From: Prevotellaceae bacterium
GTDB lineage: Bacteria; Bacteroidota; Bacteroidia; Bacteroidales; UBA932
Assembly: GCA_031266015.1 (NCBI GenBank)
Contig: JAISBU010000002.1
Coordinates: 1-57,196 of the forward strand
Reading direction: 5' to 3'
DNA length: 57,196 nt
The notes below the pieces were generated by a model, which saw nothing but the letters and a program-made list of their open reading frames with translations, was not told the DNA's origin and ran no database searches. Positions 53,689 to 57,196 of this stretch are shown here, piece after piece. Each line of letters opens with the position of its first letter. The stretch's first letter is position 1. A program made the position numbers and the translations under genes.

Positions 53689-55227
53689 ATGAAAAAACGT
53701 TTACTGATATTAACAACCCTGCTGGCCTCTGCCTCTGCGGCTATGGCCGGAGGTTTGCAGCACAATGGCAATCAAAGCGCTGAATATATACGCATGCTGT
53801 CGCGTAGCGGTTCTACGCATGCCGATGCCATATTCTACAACCCGGCGGGCATGGCGCTGTTCAACGATGGCTTTACCATTTCGCTCAACAACCAAATTCC
53901 CTGGCAAACGCGCGAAATTTCTTGCGACTACCCCAATTTGCAAATGGGTACGGTTAATGGCAAGTATGAGGGTAAGGTTTTCTCCGCACTCTTTCCGGGC
54001 ATTTACGCCGCATATAAGAAAAACAGCTGGGCATTTTCGCTTGGCTTTAATCCCATTGGCGGTGGCGGCGCTTCGGTATTCAAAGATGGTTTGCCCATGC
54101 TGGAGGCTCCACTCTCAACCGTTGCGCAAATGGCTGGAGCTACAGCGTACAGTGCGGATACAAGGTTAGAGGGATTCTCCATTTACTACGGTTTTCAGGC
54201 CAACGCTGCATATAAAATTAATGATATGTTCTCTGTGGCAGTGGGATTGCGCTTTGTTGATGCACGTAACACTTATGATGGCTACATGAACAACATTCAA
54301 TTTAACACCGGAGCGGATGGTGCAATGGTAATGGCTAACGCACACTATGGTACTTTGGCAGCACAAGCGGCAGGTGCTGTAGCTGCGCTAAGCGACTTGA
54401 ATGCTACTAGCGGAAGTGCATCCATGGCTGCTGTAATAACCGGAGCAGACGCTGCGACGCAGCTTGCGTTAAATGCAATAGTAGCAGGTATGCCCACCTA
54501 TGACCCAGCTACCAGTAAGGTGAGCGATGTGTACAGCTACTATGCAACCGCATCAGCAAATGCTGCGAAAGTGGCCGGAGCCACACAGGATTTAGCGCTG
54601 GAAACAAGCCAGCATGGTGCAGGTTTTACCCCGATTTTGGGCTTCAACTTTCACTACGAGAAGCTGAATATTGGTATCAGATATGAGTTTATGACTAAGA
54701 TTATGTTGACCAACGATACAAAAAAGGATGTAATGTCAATGTTCCCTGATGGAAAGAAAACCCGTAGCGATTTGCCGGCGGTACTTTCTGCCGGAGCCGA
54801 ATATATGTTGCTGCCGAATCTTCGCCTTTCAGGTACCTATACTTACTACTTCGATAAGGATGCCAGCTATGGTGAGGCACGCTCTCCGTATGTAGATAAA
54901 AATACTTGGGAGATTGGCCTGGGCGCAGAGTACGGTATTACAGAGAAGCTACTTGTAAGCGCAGGATACCAGTTTACCAAGTATAATGTTTTGGATGCGT
55001 ACGAGACCGACCTTACACAAGCTTTGTCCAACAGCACTTTTGGATTTGGCGGCGCGTATAAGTTTAACGACATAGTTAAGCTGAACCTTGGCGCTCTCTA
55101 TACCGTAAATGAAGATCGTAAGGTGCCGCAAGCTACTGTAATAGATGGTTTGCCAACTTTGAGCTATAACACTACATATGGTCGTCATACCTTTACCCTG
55201 GCTTTTGGGGTAGACCTGACCTTCTAG
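53689..55227 (+). CDS. OmpP1/FadL/TodX-family outer-membrane protein
   Basis: This 512-residue protein from the ATG at 53689 has a signal peptide ending ASASAAMAGG. The FadL-type N-terminal hatch is SAEYIRMLSRSGSTHADAIFYNPAGMALFNDGF (residues 26-58). Repeated barrel strands follow, ending FTLAFGVDLTF with a terminal aromatic. An insertion of about 95 mostly Ala/Thr/Ser residues (positions 205-300) is a long extracellular loop. The family takes up long-chain fatty acids or aromatic hydrocarbons. A terminator follows at 55257. Confidence 0.88.
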   Translation: MKKRLLILTTLLASASAAMAGGLQHNGNQSAEYIRMLSRSGSTHADAIFYNPAGMALFNDGFTISLNNQIPWQTREISCDYPNLQMGTVNGKYEGKVFSALFPGIYAAYKKNSWAFSLGFNPIGGGGASVFKDGLPMLEAPLSTVAQMAGATAYSADTRLEGFSIYYGFQANAAYKINDMFSVAVGLRFVDARNTYDGYMNNIQFNTGADGAMVMANAHYGTLAAQAAGAVAALSDLNATSGSASMAAVITGADAATQLALNAIVAGMPTYDPATSKVSDVYSYYATASANAAKVAGATQDLALETSQHGAGFTPILGFNFHYEKLNIGIRYEFMTKIMLTNDTKKDVMSMFPDGKKTRSDLPAVLSAGAEYMLLPNLRLSGTYTYYFDKDASYGEARSPYVDKNTWEIGLGAEYGITEKLLVSAGYQFTKYNVLDAYETDLTQALSNSTFGFGGAYKFNDIVKLNLGALYTVNEDRKVPQATVIDGLPTLSYNTTYGRHTFTLAFGVDLTF

Positions 55228-55256
55228 GGTAATAGTCTCACTATCATATTGTTATT

Positions 55257-55295
55257 CGTTTGAGGTATGAAAAATTGCCTCAAACGGCTTTTTTT
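55257..55295 (+). terminator. Rho-independent terminator after the FadL-type gene
   Basis: CGTTTGAGG (55257-55265) pairs with CCTCAAACG (55278-55286), followed by GC and seven T residues. The hairpin loop contains the TTG box of the next promoter. Confidence 0.85.
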
Positions 55296-55305
55296 CGTAC
55301 CTTTA
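55275..55305 (+). promoter_or_regulatory. Probable promoter for the DUF3467 gene
   Basis: TTG at 55275-55277 and TACCTTTA at 55298-55305 (one mismatch to TAnnTTTG) are 20 bp apart, about 30 bp before the ATG at 55337. The site is overlapped by the upstream terminator stem. Confidence 0.5.
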
Positions 55306-55336
55306 CGAGGCTCATTTTTTCGAAATTTATACAGAA

Positions 55337-55651
55337 ATGGAACAACAGAAGCCCAACGAAATCAGCATAGAGCTGGACGCCGAAATGGCAAGAGGTACCT
55401 ATTCGAACTTAGCCGTAATAACGCACTCAACATCGGAGTTTATTGTAGACTTTGTAAGCCTTATGCCGGGAGTGCCAAAGGCGCCCGTAGTAAGTCGGAT
55501 TATACTTACGCCTGAACATGCCAAGCGTTTGCTGGGTGCGCTGCAAGACAATGTTCAGAAATTCGAGGCAGCCAACGGGTCGGTAGAGCTGAAGCATAAC
55601 GGGATGCCGCCCATTCCAATGAACTTTGGAGGAGGAACCATTCAAGCGTAG
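55337..55651 (+). CDS. DUF3467-family protein
   Basis: This 104-residue protein (NEISIELDAEMARGTYSNLAVITHSTSEFIVDFV, then PKAPVVSRIILTPEHAKRLLGALQDNVQKFE) matches the DUF3467 family, a small protein widespread in Bacteroidota with no known role. It ends 12 bp before the CapA-like gene, so the two are likely co-transcribed. The acidic, soluble sequence shows no signal peptide or metal-site motif. Confidence 0.9.
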   Translation: MEQQKPNEISIELDAEMARGTYSNLAVITHSTSEFIVDFVSLMPGVPKAPVVSRIILTPEHAKRLLGALQDNVQKFEAANGSVELKHNGMPPIPMNFGGGTIQA

Positions 55652-55663
55652 CTGAGAGGGGAA

Positions 55664-56704
55664 ATGAAGAAGGCTGGTGTTGTTATCCTACTTGTGCTTG
55701 CCGTACATGCGGTACGGGCAACAGATACGCTTACCATAGCAGCGGTGGGCGATATCATGATGGGTACAGCATATCCCGGCAGAGAATATTTACCGCCAAA
55801 TAACGATTGTTTGCCGTTGATGGCAAACGTAAAGCCATACCTGCAGAAAGCAGATGTGACTTTTTGCAATCTGGAGGGGCCATTGACAGACTCTCTGAAG
55901 AACGTAAAAACCTGTAAAGATCCCGATGTTTGCTATGCATTTGCCATGCCAACGGCTTATGCATCATGCCTGGCAGATGCAGGCTTTGATCTTGTAAGCG
56001 TGGCAAATAACCATACCGGAGATTTTGGCGATGCGGGACGCGGGAGCACAGCCGAAGCGTTGAAAAAACAGGGCATTGCCTATGCCGGATTGATTAGCTG
56101 TCCAACGGCAATTATTGAGCGTAATGGAGCAAAAATCGGATTTTGCGCTTTTGCTCCCAATAGCGGAACTTGTCGTTTAAATGATTACAGCGCAGCCGAA
56201 AGAATCGTGCGAGGTCTGGATAGCATTTGTGACGTGGTAATTGTATCGTTCCATGCCGGAGCGGAGGGTGCCGGGATGCACCACGTAACCCGGCAAACGG
56301 AAATGTTTGTGGGCGAGAATCGTGGTAATGTGTACGAGTTTACCCGACGTATGATAGATGCCGGCGCTGATGTATTGCTCGGACACGGGCCCCATGTAAC
56401 ACGTGCAGTGGATTTGTACAAAGGCCGGTTTATTGCCTACAGTATGGGCAACTTTTGCACCTACAGCCGTATAAATCTTAACGGTATGAATGGACTTGCA
56501 CCTCTTATTAACCTTGAGGTAAATAAAAAAACAGGAGAGTTTTTGGGTGGAAAAATTATTCCCACCTATCAGGATAAGGCGGCGCTGGGAGTTCAGATTG
56601 ATGAGCAACCTCGTGTGATAAAGGAAATTCAGCAGCTTACGGAGGCAGATTTTCCGGAAACGATGATTAGCATTGCCAATGATGGTACGTTAAGTGTAAA
56701 GTAA
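55664..56704 (+). CDS. CapA-like metallophosphoesterase (poly-gamma-glutamate biosynthesis type), exported
   Basis: This 346-residue protein has a signal peptide (MKKAGVVILLVLAVHAVRA). The CapA/PGA_cap blocks are TIAAVGDIMMGTAYPG, FCNLEGPLTD, VSVANNHTGDFGDAG, VVIVSFHAGAE and LGHGPHVTRAVDLYKGRFIAYSMGNF, whose Asp/His/Asn residues form a dinuclear metal site. CapA homologues take part in capsule or polyglutamate processing in some bacteria, but in genomes without capBC they are of unknown role. It is probably periplasmic. Confidence 0.85.
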   Translation: MKKAGVVILLVLAVHAVRATDTLTIAAVGDIMMGTAYPGREYLPPNNDCLPLMANVKPYLQKADVTFCNLEGPLTDSLKNVKTCKDPDVCYAFAMPTAYASCLADAGFDLVSVANNHTGDFGDAGRGSTAEALKKQGIAYAGLISCPTAIIERNGAKIGFCAFAPNSGTCRLNDYSAAERIVRGLDSICDVVIVSFHAGAEGAGMHHVTRQTEMFVGENRGNVYEFTRRMIDAGADVLLGHGPHVTRAVDLYKGRFIAYSMGNFCTYSRINLNGMNGLAPLINLEVNKKTGEFLGGKIIPTYQDKAALGVQIDEQPRVIKEIQQLTEADFPETMISIANDGTLSVK

Positions 56705-56732
56705 TTTTTAATTTATAATTCATAATTAAAAC

Positions 56733-57196
56733 ATGCCAAAACCATTGAAAATAGTCGTGCTGGCAAAGCAGGTGCCCGACACGCGCAACGTGGGCAAAAA
56801 TGCGATGAAGGAGGATGGCACGGTAAACCGCGCCGCGCTTCCCGCCATTTTTAACCCCGAAGATTTGAACGCGCTGGAGCAAGCGCTACGGCTCAAGGAT
56901 AAGGTTGCCGGAAGCGAAGTGCACCTCCTGACCATGGGGCCGGGTCGCGCGGCCGACATTATCCGCGAGGGCTTGTTTCGCGGCGCCGACGGCGGCGTGC
57001 TGCTCACCGACCGCAAGTTTGCCGGCGCCGACACGCTGGCTACATCCTACGCGCTGTCGCGAGCGCTCGACAAGATAAAGCCGGACCTCGTCATTGCCGG
57101 ACGTCAGGCCATTGACGGCGATACCGCGCAGGTGGGGCCGCAGGTGGCCGAAAAGCTGAGCTGGCCGCAGGTTACCTACGCCGAAGAAATTACGTC
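56733..57196 (+). CDS. etfB: Electron transfer flavoprotein beta subunit, N-terminal part
   Basis: From the ATG at 56733 the protein reads MPKPLKIVVLAKQVPDTRNV, with FNPEDLNALEQALRLKD and VHLLTMGPGRAADIIREGLFRGAD. It then has LVIAGRQAIDGDTAQVGPQVAEKL, the AMP-binding signature region of EtfB/FixA. It runs off the window at about residue 155 of roughly 250-290. It pairs with EtfA to carry electrons from acyl-CoA or other dehydrogenases. Its G+C content (roughly 60 percent or more) is far above that of the neighbours. Confidence 0.95.
   Translation, partial: MPKPLKIVVLAKQVPDTRNVGKNAMKEDGTVNRAALPAIFNPEDLNALEQALRLKDKVAGSEVHLLTMGPGRAADIIREGLFRGADGGVLLTDRKFAGADTLATSYALSRALDKIKPDLVIAGRQAIDGDTAQVGPQVAEKLSWPQVTYAEEIT

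Overview
The window comes from a member of the Bacteroidota, most likely order Bacteroidales. Evidence: promoter-like sites of the TTG / 19-21 bp / TAnnTTTG type, the order rpsU-xerC-hpf ... tRNA(Thr-Tyr-Gly-Thr)-tuf-tRNA(Trp)-secE-nusG-rplKAJL-rpoBC, a four-subunit 2-oxoacid:ferredoxin oxidoreductase, a large NADP-type glutamate dehydrogenase, and Bacteroidota-style outer-membrane proteins. Base composition is moderate except for the GC-rich etfB at the right edge.

Region 1 (1-24620): after the end of a polytopic glycosyltransferase comes a long, tightly packed, one-direction cluster for an aryl polyene / flexirubin-type pigment. A tyrosine ammonia-lyase-like enzyme would make the aryl starter and an AMP-ligase would activate it. 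Two acyl carrier proteins, three catalytic ketosynthases, two ketosynthase-like partners without the catalytic triad, one ketoreductase and two hotdog dehydratases would build the polyene. A methyltransferase, thioesterase, CrtI-like FAD enzyme, radical SAM protein, glycosyltransferase and three acyltransferase domains would tailor it. A LolA-like carrier, an MMPL exporter fused to an acyltransferase, a small SMR/EamA permease and a beta-barrel would move it outward. Two genes (first ketosynthase, MMPL exporter) are frameshifted as sequenced. Three ketosynthase-type genes carry short palindromic repeat sequences read in frame. The last acyltransferase runs tail-to-tail into a cupin gene as if both had lost their own stops.

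Region 2 (24515-31913): minus-strand cupin, the korDABC-type ferredoxin oxidoreductase operon and gdhA, then an 850-bp gene-free stretch full of nested inverted repeats, an exported Fe/Mn superoxide dismutase and a TonB-dependent receptor remnant.

Region 3 (31914-39690): SpoU/TrmH methyltransferase, a BamA/TamA-like lipoprotein, a helix-hairpin-helix protein, rpsU, xerC, hpf, then an island with a nagB-type remnant, a 16-bp inverted repeat and a sugar transporter.

Region 4 (39860-53536): tRNA array, tuf, tRNA-Trp and the secE-rpoC transcription/translation operon with intergenic hairpins, followed by a small unknown ORF.

Region 5 (53537-57196): FadL-type outer-membrane protein, DUF3467 protein, CapA-like phosphoesterase and the start of etfB. 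No CRISPR array, rRNA or intact transposase was seen.
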